Positions 24,534 through 32,954 of a stretch of DNA of 64,000 bases are shown piece by piece. Under the pieces are notes generated by a model that was not told the origin of the DNA, ran no database searches, and worked only from the letters and a program-made list of their open reading frames with translations. A program made the translations under genes and the position numbers. This stretch comes from Hyphomicrobiales bacterium (GTDB taxonomy: Bacteria; Pseudomonadota; Alphaproteobacteria; Rhizobiales; Xanthobacteraceae). The first letter of the stretch is position 1. Every line of letters starts with the position of its first letter. The stretch spans positions 314,253-378,252 of the forward strand of contig JADJPN010000004.1 of the NCBI GenBank assembly GCA_016713235.1. Reading direction: 5' to 3'.

Positions 24534-25538
24534 TTAGCGTTTCCGGTCGTTGGCGTCTTCGCGCGTGACGCGCTCAAGCAGATCGCGAATCTCGTTCTGG
24601 CGTTCGGCTTGCGCTTCCACCCAGTCGCGCAACATCTGTTGCTCGTTGCGCATGTGCTGCACGAGTTCTTGCAGGCTGCTTGCCAGATTGACCATGGCCT
24701 TGGACGAGCGCTCGCCGCTGCCGCCTTCGATCGATTTTTCGAGCCGCTGGATCGCGGCGGCGAGTGGCGCAGCCGCGCCCGATGTGTCGGTTTCGACGAC
24801 ACCGAGATCGGCAACCGTGGTCGAAAGCCAATCTTCGAGATCGGTGTAGAAGCGGTTCTGTGCCTGGCTCGCTTGCAGATCGAGGAAGCCGAGCACGAGC
24901 GAGCCGGCAAGACCGAACAATGAAGACGAGAACGCAATGCCCATGCCGCCGAGCGGTGCAGCCAATCCCGTTTTCAGATCGTCGAAGATGCGGCCGGAGT
25001 CGCCGGTCGCATCCAGCGATTGAATGACGCGGCCGACCGAGCCGACGGTCTCGAGCAAACCCCAGAAGGTGCCGAGCAGGCCGAGGAAGACGAGAAGGCC
25101 GGTGAGATAGCGGCCGACATCGCGCTGCTCATCCAGGCGCGTGCCGATGGATTCCAGAATGCCGCGCATCGTCATCTGCGAGATCACCATGCGGCCCATG
25201 CGGTCGCGCAACAGCGTCGCCATCGGCGCGAGCAAGACCGGCGCGCGGTCGACCACGATGCGGGCATCGGCACGGCGGAAGCTGTTCACCCAGCTCGCTT
25301 CCGGGAATAGGCGGATCACTTGCCGGATCGCGAGTACGATTCCGATCAGAAGAACGCTGAGAATGATTCCGTTGAGCAGCGGGTTCGCGAGAAAGGCGGC
25401 GTGGATCTGGCGGTACAAAAGCACCGCGACGAGTGCGACGAGCACCAGAAACACCGTGATTCGGAACAGGAAAATCCGGGGCGACGAAATCTTGTTGTAG
25501 CCGTCAAGTGCTTCCGCTTCGCGCTTTTTCTTCGCCAT
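24534..25538 (-). CDS. MotA/TolQ/ExbB-family proton channel protein
   Basis: A 334-aa inner-membrane protein. There are two hydrophobic helices near the N-terminus (ITVFLVLVALVAVLLY and LNGIILSVLLIGIVLAI) and two more in the centre (YLTGLLVFLGLLGTFWGLLE and GGMGIAFSSSLFGLAGSLVLG), which carry the channel-family motif around GLLGTFWGL. The C-terminal part is a long helical region. It is paired with the OmpA/MotB-like gene that follows after 2 bp, so the two probably form a stator-like complex using the proton gradient. It has no flagellar context. Confidence 0.83.
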   Translation of the reverse strand: MAKKKREAEALDGYNKISSPRIFLFRITVFLVLVALVAVLLYRQIHAAFLANPLLNGIILSVLLIGIVLAIRQVIRLFPEASWVNSFRRADARIVVDRAPVLLAPMATLLRDRMGRMVISQMTMRGILESIGTRLDEQRDVGRYLTGLLVFLGLLGTFWGLLETVGSVGRVIQSLDATGDSGRIFDDLKTGLAAPLGGMGIAFSSSLFGLAGSLVLGFLDLQASQAQNRFYTDLEDWLSTTVADLGVVETDTSGAAAPLAAAIQRLEKSIEGGSGERSSKAMVNLASSLQELVQHMRNEQQMLRDWVEAQAERQNEIRDLLERVTREDANDRKR

Positions 25539-25568
25539 CTGCCGTTCCTCGTCCGCTCGCGAGTGTCC

Positions 25569-25622
25569 CGTATCCGGCGTTCGCTCAAGCTAGCCGCGCC
25601 TTCTTGGCGAACGCCGGATACG
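25569..25622. repeat. Perfect 16-bp inverted repeat
   Basis: The arm CGTATCCGGCGTTCGC (25569-25584) and its exact complement at 25607-25622 are separated by 22 bases. It lies in the gap between the MotA-like gene and suhB, with no T-run. It does not look like an ordinary terminator. Confidence 0.75.
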
Positions 25623-25647
25623 AAAGGACCCTCGCCAATTTATAGTT

Positions 25648-25722
25648 CCAGTGACCCTTTGTTTCTGACATTCGTAAAGTGCTTTCCGCAACGGGGTACG
25701 AATGTCAGAAACGGGTCACTGG
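25648..25722. repeat. Long imperfect palindrome, 26-29 bp arms
   Basis: The left arm is CCAGTGACCC, then TTT, then GTTTCTGACATTCGTA (25648-25676). The right arm is TACGAATGTCAGAAAC followed by GGGTCACTGG (25697-25722). The arms match perfectly except for a 3-base bulge; the loop is 20 bases. It lies 26 bp after the previous inverted repeat. No ORF is present. It could be a small palindromic mobile repeat or a very stable RNA hairpin. Confidence 0.75.
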
Positions 25723-25781
25723 CGAGTATGGCACACGCGGCGGATATGTAGAGTGGGGTGACGGCGGAATGACGGCGGGTG

Positions 25782-26570
25782 CTATGCACTCTTGATGGCG
25801 GCTAACAGCGCGCTCTGGATATCGTAGTTGCCCGCGCAGACCGAGCCGTTACGCAGCATGTTCATGTGGCCGTCGAGATCGGTGACGAAGCCGCCCGCTT
25901 CCTGCACGATCGCGATGCCGGCTGCGAGATCCCACGACGAAAGATCGCGCTCCCAGAAACCGTCGAAGCGGCCGGATGCGGTCCATGCCATGTCGAGCGC
26001 GGCAGCGCCGGTGCGGCGCAGGCCCGCGACCTGCTTTTGCAGCACCGCGAGTTCGCGGCGGAAGCGCTCGTGATCGCCGCGCTCATGATGCGGGATGCCG
26101 CAGGAGATGACGGCGTCACCAAGTGTCTTGCGCGCGGCAACCCGTAAGCGGCGGTTATTCAGGTAGGCGCCTTGCCCGCGTTCGGCGACATACATCTCGT
26201 CGGATATCGGGTTGAAAACCAGACCGGCGATCGGAATTCCATCTTTCACGAGCCCGATCGAGATCGCGAACAGCGGAATGCCGTGCAGGAAATTCGTGGT
26301 GCCGTCGAGCGGATCGATAATGAACTGATGCTGTCCGTCGGAGCCCTTCACTTCGCCGCGCTCTTCCATGACGAAGCCGAACGCAGGCCGCGCTTTGGAC
26401 AATTCGCCATAGATGATGTCTTCGGCTTTCTTGTCGGCGGCGGAGACGAAATTCGCAGGACCTTTGAGTGAAACCTGCAAGTGCTCGACTTCGTTGAAGT
26501 CGCGAATGAGCGCGCGGCCCGCTTTGCGGGCCGCTGCCATCATCACCGTTATATTTGCTGAACGTAACAA
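25782..26570 (-). CDS. suhB: Inositol monophosphatase family protein
   Basis: A 262-aa Mg2+-dependent phosphatase. The metal-binding motif IIDPLDGTTNFLHGIPLF, the Glu of MEERGE and the C-terminal SSWDLAAGIAIVQEAGG are all present, giving a complete active site. Family members hydrolyse inositol-1-phosphate and related sugar phosphates and, as SuhB, act in rRNA transcription in enterics. The start at 26570 gives MLRSANITVMMAAARKAGRA, the usual N-terminus. It begins 5 bp after the efp stop, so the two genes form a unit. Confidence 0.9.
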   Translation of the reverse strand: MLRSANITVMMAAARKAGRALIRDFNEVEHLQVSLKGPANFVSAADKKAEDIIYGELSKARPAFGFVMEERGEVKGSDGQHQFIIDPLDGTTNFLHGIPLFAISIGLVKDGIPIAGLVFNPISDEMYVAERGQGAYLNNRRLRVAARKTLGDAVISCGIPHHERGDHERFRRELAVLQKQVAGLRRTGAAALDMAWTASGRFDGFWERDLSSWDLAAGIAIVQEAGGFVTDLDGHMNMLRNGSVCAGNYDIQSALLAAIKSA

Positions 26571-26575
26571 CCCGC

Positions 26576-27139
26576 TTACTCGGCGCGGCGGACGTAAGTG
26601 ATCTCGTTCGTATCGACCACGACCTTCTCGCCGCTTGCGATGAACGGCGGTACCATCACGCGCAGACCGTTCTCCAGTTTCGCGGGCTTATAGGAAGACG
26701 CGGCGGTCTGGCCCTTCACGACCGGATCGGCCTCGACGATCTGCAAGGTTACGTAATCCGGCAGCTTGATGCCGATCGGGCGTTCGTCATGCATCTCCAG
26801 CGTGACCTGCATGCCGTCCTGGAGAAAGAGCGCGCGTTCGCCGACAAATTCTTCCGCGAGCTGAATCTGATCGTAGGTCTCGGTATCCATGAAGACGAGG
26901 CTCTCGCCTTCCTTGTAGAGATACTGGAAATCTTTTTGCTCGAGGCGGCCGCGCTCGACCTTCTCGTCCGAACCGAAGCGGTTGTTGAGCTTGCGGCCGT
27001 CGATCAGGTTCTTGAGCTCGACCTGATTGTAGGCAGGGCCCTTGCCGGGCTTCACTGCCATGGTCTTCACCGCCACCCAGAGGGTGTTCTGATACTCGAT
27101 CACATATCCGGGGCGGATTTCGTTGCCGTTGATTTTCAT
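26576..27139 (-). CDS. efp: Translation elongation factor P
   Basis: EF-P, 187 aa, relieves ribosome stalling at polyproline. The three beta-barrel domains are complete. The modified lysine corresponds to Lys33 in KPGKGPAYNQ, and the C-terminal signature region ends GEKVVVDTNEITYVRRAE. Which lysine-modification pathway is used cannot be seen here. It is the first gene of an efp-suhB unit. The window encodes proline-rich clients (for example the CpoB linker). Confidence 0.95.
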   Translation of the reverse strand: MKINGNEIRPGYVIEYQNTLWVAVKTMAVKPGKGPAYNQVELKNLIDGRKLNNRFGSDEKVERGRLEQKDFQYLYKEGESLVFMDTETYDQIQLAEEFVGERALFLQDGMQVTLEMHDERPIGIKLPDYVTLQIVEADPVVKGQTAASSYKPAKLENGLRVMVPPFIASGEKVVVDTNEITYVRRAE

Positions 27140-27256
27140 GGAATTCCTCGATGCGCGGCGCTCAAGTGCCGTGCGGGGGGAGTTCCGTCAAGGGCATTTC
27201 GCGCTGGCGAGCGAGACGAGCGGCCAGCCCGAACAATACTCAGCAGAAAGGAGAAA

Positions 27257-28285
27257 TTAAGTGTTCGGCGGCGCCTTGCTTTGCAACCAGGCCTTCAGGA
27301 TCGTTTCCGCGCGCTTCTTTTCTTCTTCGTTCAGGCTCCCGAAGACGCCATCGAGCATCGGATCGGAAATCTGCTGGAGGCGCGCCATCAGGTGCCACGC
27401 CATGGCCTCGGGGACGTTCTTTTCGACGCCGCGGCCGGCGTTCAGCATTCTGGCATAGCGGTTCTGCGCGACTGGATTGCCTCTCAGCGCGGCACGGCGC
27501 ATGGCCAGCGCGGCGTTGACTTCATCTTTCTCGACACCGTTGCCGTTGAAGAGCGCGATGGCGAGTTCGATCGTCGCGGGTACATGGTCGAGGCGCGCGG
27601 CGCGGCGCAGCCATTTGACCGACTCGGAAAGATTTTTGGCGATGCCTTTGCCTTCCTGATAAAAAATCGCCAGCGCATGTTGTGCGTCCGGAATGTCCTT
27701 GTCGGCGGCAATGCGCATGAACTTCGCGGCTTCGGCGAAATTCTGCGGGAAGGCCTGACCTTCCAGATACAGGAGCGCGAGATTGTAAGCGGCGTGGGCA
27801 TGGCCCTTTTCCGCCGCGATGCGGAAAAGTTTGGCTGCTTCGTCTTTGCTACGGGTAACGCTTGCGCCCTGCAAATACATCATGCCGAGCGCGAAGGTTG
27901 CGTGGATATCGCCGGCATTCGCGGCGCGCTGATACCAGCCGAGGGGTTTTTTCTGATCGGGCGCGACGCCAAGACCTTCGGCGTACAATTCGCCGAGCAG
28001 CGTCATCGCGCGCGTGTCTTTGTTTTTCTCGGCGCGAATTTCCGCGAGCTTGATCGCATCGATGTAGTTTCCGCGCTGGTAGGCGGCAAAGGGCGCGTTC
28101 GGATCTTCGGCTGCGGACGGCTCGAATGGCGGGAGCGGCGGCTGCGGCGCGATCGCGATCGTCTTCACACGCGAAGAGGGCGCTTTGGGAGCCTCGGTCT
28201 TTTGCTTCGGCAGAATGGTTTCGTCCGCGCCGAAGGCAGGCGCGCAAAAACAAAGCGCGGCAATGAACGCAAGGAGACGGGTCAT
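27257..28285 (-). CDS. Sel1-like repeat (SEL1/TPR) exported protein
   Basis: A 342-aa protein with a signal peptide (MTRLLAFIAALCFCAPAFGA) followed by about six Sel1-like repeats. An example unit is AAKLFRIAAEKGHAHAAYNL; each is 36-38 residues with the alternating Ala/Gly/Leu pattern. Such repeats form a solenoid for protein-protein contact. It starts 2 bp after the ThiE-like gene, so the two are co-transcribed. Function unknown; the periplasmic location is inferred from the signal peptide. Confidence 0.85.
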   Translation of the reverse strand: MTRLLAFIAALCFCAPAFGADETILPKQKTEAPKAPSSRVKTIAIAPQPPLPPFEPSAAEDPNAPFAAYQRGNYIDAIKLAEIRAEKNKDTRAMTLLGELYAEGLGVAPDQKKPLGWYQRAANAGDIHATFALGMMYLQGASVTRSKDEAAKLFRIAAEKGHAHAAYNLALLYLEGQAFPQNFAEAAKFMRIAADKDIPDAQHALAIFYQEGKGIAKNLSESVKWLRRAARLDHVPATIELAIALFNGNGVEKDEVNAALAMRRAALRGNPVAQNRYARMLNAGRGVEKNVPEAMAWHLMARLQQISDPMLDGVFGSLNEEEKKRAETILKAWLQSKAPPNT

Positions 28286-28287
28286 GT

Positions 28288-28932
28288 TCAGTTCGCGGGT
28301 TCCGGCTGCAGCAGCAGCTCGCTTGCCCTAGCAACGGCTTGTGGCGCATTTGCGCCCGCACTCCAGACGGCGTCGCCAAGCGCCACGAAGTCCGCGTGCG
28401 CTTCGGCAAGCTGCGGGGTTTCATCGATCGAGCCGGCAAAAGCGACGCAGGGAAGCTGGAAGATCTCAGCCCACCATGCGACGCGTTCGAGCAGAGCGGA
28501 AAATCCCGGGCGCTTTCCGCTTGCATCCGGTTCGCCGAACATCACGTAATCGACGCCCGACTCGGATGCGACCATGGCGTCGTGCCGCGAGGGCAGACCG
28601 CCGACGCCGGCCAGTCTTCCGGCGGCAAGTTTGGTGCGGGAGCCGCGGAGTTCATCGACGCTTGTGAAGTGTGCGCCATCCGCGCCCGCCGCTTCCACCA
28701 ACGCGGGCATGTCGGCGAGCAGCAGCGTGGTGCCGATGTTTTGCAGATGGGTCGAGACGATCCGGATCGCGGATAGCGCCATCACTTCGTCGTCGGTTGC
28801 GAGGTTAAGAACAACGGCCGCGACATCGCCTTCACGGCAACAGGCTTCGAGCAGCGGCGCAAAGCTCACCGCATCCTTGACGGCTGGCGTCACGAGGATC
28901 AGGCGGGTACGGGCTTTTGGCGTTTCGCTCAC
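28288..28932 (-). CDS. Thiamine phosphate synthase-like (ThiE family) protein
   Basis: A 214-aa TIM-barrel protein of the ThiE/TenI family. Family-like segments are LILVTPAVKD at the start and AGADGAHFTSVDELR and SGVDYVMFGEPDASGKRPGF in the middle. Several residues that bind pyrophosphate in true ThiE are not evident, and there are no thi genes or TPP riboswitch nearby. It may be a divergent paralogue rather than the housekeeping enzyme. It is the first gene of a two-gene unit with the Sel1 protein. Confidence 0.7.
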   Translation of the reverse strand: MSETPKARTRLILVTPAVKDAVSFAPLLEACCREGDVAAVVLNLATDDEVMALSAIRIVSTHLQNIGTTLLLADMPALVEAAGADGAHFTSVDELRGSRTKLAAGRLAGVGGLPSRHDAMVASESGVDYVMFGEPDASGKRPGFSALLERVAWWAEIFQLPCVAFAGSIDETPQLAEAHADFVALGDAVWSAGANAPQAVARASELLLQPEPAN

Positions 28933-29128
28933 GCTCTCTCCATCGGCGACGGTTGCCTTACAAGCGGGGCGAAATCGCGGCTAAGAGCTTTCGGTTGCAA
29001 AATCCACCTCATCTTGACCGCCGTCAATGCTGCGAAGGCAGGAATGGTGTCGCTTCACAATTTTAATCGTTTTCGAGTGGTAGTAAGGTCCAGTGGGCGG
29101 TGCATTTCGTATGGAATCGGGAGTTGCA

Positions 29129-30556
29129 ATGGCACCGAATGCAACAGGTCTCCTCAATCGCCGGCAACTCGTCGCCGGCGCGTCATCCGCTTTGGCGCTT
29201 GCCGCAATACCCCGCGCGCGTGCGAGCGCACCCGCGCGGGAGTTCGTGCTGACCCCACAGGCGGGACGAGCGCGCCTGTTCACCGCAGACGGTCCGCAGA
29301 CGGAAGTCTGGGCATACAACGCCTTGGTTCCGGGTCCGGAGATTCGCATCAAGCAGGGCGAGCGGCTTCGCGTTCGTGTCGACAATCGCTTGGCCGAGCA
29401 GACCACGGTGCACTGGCACGGCATTCGAGTGCCGAACGCCATGGATGGCGTGCCGCATTTGACTCAAAAGCCGATCGCTCCCGGCGAGTCCTTTGTGTAC
29501 GAATTCGATTGCCCGGACGCAGGCACGTTCTGGTACCACCCGCACCAGCGCAGTCACGAACAGGTTGGCCGCGGCCTGTCCGGCGCGCTGATCGTCGAAG
29601 AGCCGGCACCCTATCGTGCTGATCGAGACGTAACCTGGCTCGTCGGCGACTGGCGGCTTGGCCGCGATGGCAGCGCCATCGAAGACTTCGGCGGGCTGCA
29701 CGACATCTCGCACGACGGCCGGCTCGGCAATGTCACGACGATCAATGGCCGCACGCTCGACCGGTTTGAGGTGCGCGCCGGCGAACGCGTCCGCCTGCGG
29801 CTGATCAATGCCGCGAGCGCGCGGACTTTCGGGTTTCATTTCGCCGGCCATCGGCCGCAGATCATCGCGCTCGATGGACAGCCGGTTGCGCCGCATGAAG
29901 CCGAAGACGGCCGCATTATTCTCGGTCCGGCGATGCGGGCGGACGTGGTGATCGACATGACGGCGAAGCCGGGCGATCGGTTTGCGGTTTCCGACCGGGC
30001 GGACCCGCGTGACAGCTTTCGCCTGTTCGATCTGGCTTACAGCGATGCCGCGCCGCTACGCACGAAGTTCGATGCAGTCGCGGCCTTGCCGGCCAATCCG
30101 CTGGCCGAGCCGGATCTGGGAAGCGCCGAGCGCCATCACGTCGTGCTCGATGGCGGCATGATGAGCCGCATGGAATCGGCGGTGGTCGACGGAAAGCGCG
30201 TGGACATCCGCTCGATGTTTCGCAGCGGGCTGATGTGGGCCATCAACGGGGTTTCATCCCGCGATCACGTGCACGAACCCATGTTCACGCTCGCGAAGGG
30301 CAGGACCTATCTGTTCGAGATCGAGAACCGGTCAATGTGGAATCACCCGATGCATCTGCATGGGCATTCCTTCCGTTTGCTCAGCGTGAACGGTACGCCG
30401 CGCCCGCACCGCGAATGGCTCGACACGGTTCTTCTGCGTCCGCGCGAGCGCGCCGAGATTGCCTTCGTTGCAGACAATCCCGGCGACTGGATGTTCCACT
30501 GCCACAATCTCGAGCATCAACTCGGCGGCATGATGGGCATGGTGCGCGTCGGGTGA
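29129..30556 (+). CDS. Multicopper oxidase, exported
   Basis: A 475-aa laccase/CueO-type oxidase. All four copper-ligand motifs are present: HWHG (near residue 91), WYHPH (about 134), NHPMHLHGH and HCHNLEHQLGGMM at the C-terminus, covering the type 1, 2 and 3 copper sites. The N-terminus has a twin-arginine-like signal (NRRQLVAGASSALALAAIP). I take the ATG at 29129 because GGGAG lies 5 bp before it; ATG 29111 and GTG 29093 are possible. It probably oxidises Cu(I) or phenolics in the periplasm. It ends 3 bp before the convergent aldolase gene. Confidence 0.9.
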   Translation: MAPNATGLLNRRQLVAGASSALALAAIPRARASAPAREFVLTPQAGRARLFTADGPQTEVWAYNALVPGPEIRIKQGERLRVRVDNRLAEQTTVHWHGIRVPNAMDGVPHLTQKPIAPGESFVYEFDCPDAGTFWYHPHQRSHEQVGRGLSGALIVEEPAPYRADRDVTWLVGDWRLGRDGSAIEDFGGLHDISHDGRLGNVTTINGRTLDRFEVRAGERVRLRLINAASARTFGFHFAGHRPQIIALDGQPVAPHEAEDGRIILGPAMRADVVIDMTAKPGDRFAVSDRADPRDSFRLFDLAYSDAAPLRTKFDAVAALPANPLAEPDLGSAERHHVVLDGGMMSRMESAVVDGKRVDIRSMFRSGLMWAINGVSSRDHVHEPMFTLAKGRTYLFEIENRSMWNHPMHLHGHSFRLLSVNGTPRPHREWLDTVLLRPRERAEIAFVADNPGDWMFHCHNLEHQLGGMMGMVRVG

Positions 30557-30559
30557 CGC

Positions 30560-31582
30560 TCAGGCTGCTTTCTTTTCCTGATCGTTCGACCACTGACCCA
30601 GCGACGCAAGGCCGTTCATCTTCGCGCGATGCGCGAAGGCGGCCTGTGCGGCAGCGACATTCGCTGCCTTTCCGCTCCAGGCCTTCTGCGGCGCCGCCTG
30701 CAAGGCGCGGCCATAAGAGAAGGTGAGCTTCCAGGGCAGGTTGCCGATCTTGTTCATGGCGTCGAGATGCGCGGTCGCTTCCTCGTCGCTCTGGCCGCCG
30801 GAGAGGAACGCGATGCCGGGCACTGCGCCCGGCACGCAGGCTTTGAGCATCTTCACGGTCTTCTCGGCGACTTCCTGCACGCTCGCGCGCTTGCCCGCCT
30901 TCTTGCCGCTGATCGCCATGTTCGGCTTCAGCACGATGCCTTCGAGCGGTACGCGCTGGAAATAGAGCTGCTGGAATGTTTCCTTCAGCACCCATTCGGT
31001 CGCTTCGTAGCAGCGGTCGATCGAATGATCGCCGTCCATGAGCACTTCCGGCTCCACGATCGGTACGATCTGCGCGGCCTGGCAGAGTGCCGCGTAACGC
31101 GCGAGCGCGTGCGCGTTCGTCATGATCGCCGTATGCGAAGGAATGCCCGGCGCGATGTCGATGACTGCGCGCCACTTCGCGAAACGTGCACCCTGTTCGT
31201 AATATTTCGGCAGGCGATCCGCGAGCTTGTCGAGGCCGATGGTGATCAGTTCGCCCGGGCAGTTCGGCAAAGGCTTGGTGCCTTCGTCGACCTTGATGCC
31301 GGGGATGGCGCCGGCCTTCTTGATGACGTCGACCAGCGGCGTGCCGTCCTTGGCTTTCTGCCAGATCGTCTCGTCGTACAGGATGACGCCGGAAATCGAC
31401 TTCATGGCGTCAGTGGAGCGGAACATCATCTCGCGGTAGTCGCGGCGATTGTCTTCCGTGCTTTCGACGCCGATGCCGTCGAAGCGCTTTTTAATCGTGC
31501 CCGAGGATTCGTCGGCGGCGAGAATGCCTCGGCCCGGCGCGACCATCGCTTCGGCGATCTTGTTCAGTTCGGCGAGATTCAT
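30560..31582 (-). CDS. Fructose-bisphosphate aldolase, class I
   Basis: A 340-aa class I aldolase interconverting fructose-1,6-bisphosphate with two triose phosphates through a Schiff base. The lysine-bearing segment is GIVLKPNMA. Other hallmarks are ILAADESSGTIKKRF at the start, LLSGGQSDEEATAHL-type sequence (AFLSGGQSDEE) and FSYGRALQAAPQKAW near the end. No class II zinc ligands are present. It follows pgk by 34 bp in the same orientation, so it is part of a tkt-gap-pgk-fba glycolysis/Calvin-type gene cluster. Confidence 0.93.
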   Translation of the reverse strand: MNLAELNKIAEAMVAPGRGILAADESSGTIKKRFDGIGVESTEDNRRDYREMMFRSTDAMKSISGVILYDETIWQKAKDGTPLVDVIKKAGAIPGIKVDEGTKPLPNCPGELITIGLDKLADRLPKYYEQGARFAKWRAVIDIAPGIPSHTAIMTNAHALARYAALCQAAQIVPIVEPEVLMDGDHSIDRCYEATEWVLKETFQQLYFQRVPLEGIVLKPNMAISGKKAGKRASVQEVAEKTVKMLKACVPGAVPGIAFLSGGQSDEEATAHLDAMNKIGNLPWKLTFSYGRALQAAPQKAWSGKAANVAAAQAAFAHRAKMNGLASLGQWSNDQEKKAA

Positions 31583-31616
31583 CGTTCTCTCCCTGCAATC
31601 TCGAATTATTTTACGG

Positions 31617-32810
31617 CTACTTTACCCGAAGCGCCTCGACGCCGGGAAGCGGCTTGCCCTCAAGCCATTCCAGAAAAGCGCCGCCGGCGGTGGATACATA
31701 AGTGAAGCGGTCGGCCGCTCCCGCGTGTTCGAGTGCCGCGACCGTATCGCCGCCGCCCGCAACCGAACGTAGCTTGCCCGCCTCGGTAAGTTCGGCCGCG
31801 GCTTCCGCCACTTCATTGGTGCCGACATCGAACGGCTCCATCTCGAAGGCGCCGAAGGGGCCGTTCCAGACCAGCGTCTTGGAGGCGGCGAGTGCGGCAA
31901 TGACATGGCCGATACTGGCCCGGCCGATGTCGAGGATCATGTCGTCGTTGCCGACCTTATCCGTGGCGACAACCTTGGAAGGCGAGCGCGCCTTGAATTC
32001 TCCGGCGACCACGACATCGACCGGGAGAATGATCTCGCAATTGCTGGACTTTGCTTTCGCGAGAATATCGCGCGCGGTGTCGAGCAGGTCTTTTTCGACC
32101 AGCGATTTTCCGACCGGCTCGCCTTGGGCCGCGAGAAACGTATTGGCCATGGCGCCGCCGATTGCGAGCTTGTCGACCTTGGCGAGCAGGTTGCCGAGCA
32201 ACGCCAGCTTCGTCGAAATCTTTGCGCCGCCTACGACCGCCATCACTGGACGCTCGGGCTTCTCCAGCGCGCTTTGCAGCGCTTCGAGTTCGGCCTGCAG
32301 TGCGCGGCCTGCGAAGGCGGGCATCTTGTGCGCAAGGCCTTCGGTCGAAGCGTGAGCGCGATGCGCGGCGGAGAAAGCGTCGTGGACGTAAATGTCGCCG
32401 TGCTTTGCGAGCGCGGCCACGAAATCCGGCTCGTTCTTTTCTTCGCCTTTATGGAAGCGGGTGTTTTCGCGCACGAGAACCTGCCCGGCCTGCAAAACCG
32501 AAACCGCCCTTTCGGCGTCTGCGCCGATGCAATCCGGCGCGAACAGCACCGTTTTGCCGAGCGCGGTTGCGAGCACGCTCACGAGCGGCTCGAGCGACTG
32601 GGATTTGTCGACGCCTTTCGGGCGGCCGAAATGCGAGAGCAAAATGACTTTCGCGTCCTTGTCGGAGAGTTCGCGGATCGTGGGGAGGATGCGCTCGATC
32701 CGGGTCATGTCGCTGACGCGGCCGTTCTCCATTGGCACGTTGAGATCGACGCGCACGAGAACGCGCTTATTCTTTACGTCGGCTTGGTCGAGGGTTTTGA
32801 AGGAAGGCAT
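31617..32810 (-). CDS. pgk: Phosphoglycerate kinase
   Basis: A 397-aa enzyme transferring phosphate from 1,3-bisphosphoglycerate to ADP. The N-domain signature VLVRVDLNVPMENGRV and the substrate-binding SHFGRPKG are present, as is the C-domain nucleotide loop SVAGGGDTVAALEHAG. The ATG at 32810 is used in preference to the GTG immediately before it. It lies downstream of gap and a hairpin terminator, and upstream of fba. Confidence 0.95.
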   Translation of the reverse strand: MPSFKTLDQADVKNKRVLVRVDLNVPMENGRVSDMTRIERILPTIRELSDKDAKVILLSHFGRPKGVDKSQSLEPLVSVLATALGKTVLFAPDCIGADAERAVSVLQAGQVLVRENTRFHKGEEKNEPDFVAALAKHGDIYVHDAFSAAHRAHASTEGLAHKMPAFAGRALQAELEALQSALEKPERPVMAVVGGAKISTKLALLGNLLAKVDKLAIGGAMANTFLAAQGEPVGKSLVEKDLLDTARDILAKAKSSNCEIILPVDVVVAGEFKARSPSKVVATDKVGNDDMILDIGRASIGHVIAALAASKTLVWNGPFGAFEMEPFDVGTNEVAEAAAELTEAGKLRSVAGGGDTVAALEHAGAADRFTYVSTAGGAFLEWLEGKPLPGVEALRVK

Positions 32811-32837
32811 CACGCTGCAATCGAGAAGTTAGAAAGA

Positions 32838-32873
32838 AAAACGGGACTCACTTTTGTGAGTCCCGCTTGGACC
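32838..32873 (-). terminator. Terminator between gap and pgk (minus strand)
   Basis: On the minus strand GGGACTCAC-AAAA-GTGAGTCCC is followed by GTTTTTC. It ends the gap transcript or attenuates read-through into pgk. The stop codon of the small ORF at 32848-32951 lies inside the stem. Confidence 0.8.
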
Positions 32874-32951
32874 AGAAATACAGCGAGACTGCTGCCATGC
32901 CCGCGAAGAAAAAGAGAAGCCGATGGTTGCCAGTACAGTCTGCAGTTCCAT
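32848..32951 (-). CDS. Small single-pass membrane protein, frameshifted (34 aa)
   Basis: It is too short for usual ORF detection and broken by one base. The ATG at 32951 starts 3 bp after the gap stop: MELQTVLATIGF, then, after restoring one C in GGCTTCTC near 32917, LFFFAGMAAVSLYFWSKRDS, QK and TGA. The result is one clean transmembrane helix with a short basic tail, the profile of a real microprotein. Coding support is the coherent hydrophobic helix, tight spacing to gap and stop codon placement in the terminator. I do not know the family; homologues between gap and pgk in related genomes would decide. Confidence 0.45.
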
Positions 32952-32954
32952 CGC

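Noticed and set aside
23518..25538. A Zorya anti-phage system
   Set aside because: Only a ZorAB-like pair is present; ZorC, ZorD or ZorE partners are absent and the neighbours are housekeeping genes.
25569..25722. Terminal inverted repeats of an insertion sequence
   Set aside because: There is no transposase frame between or near the repeats and the enclosed segments are only about 20 bases, so an autonomous element is excluded.
26555..28549. A 664-codon plus-strand frame opposite efp, the Sel1 gene and the ThiE-like gene
   Set aside because: The real genes are on the minus strand with clear motifs. The antisense frame is a by-product of codon bias.
28288..28932. A TPP riboswitch near the ThiE-like gene
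   Set aside because: The upstream sequence (28933-29100) lacks the CTGAGA and other conserved blocks of the THI element.
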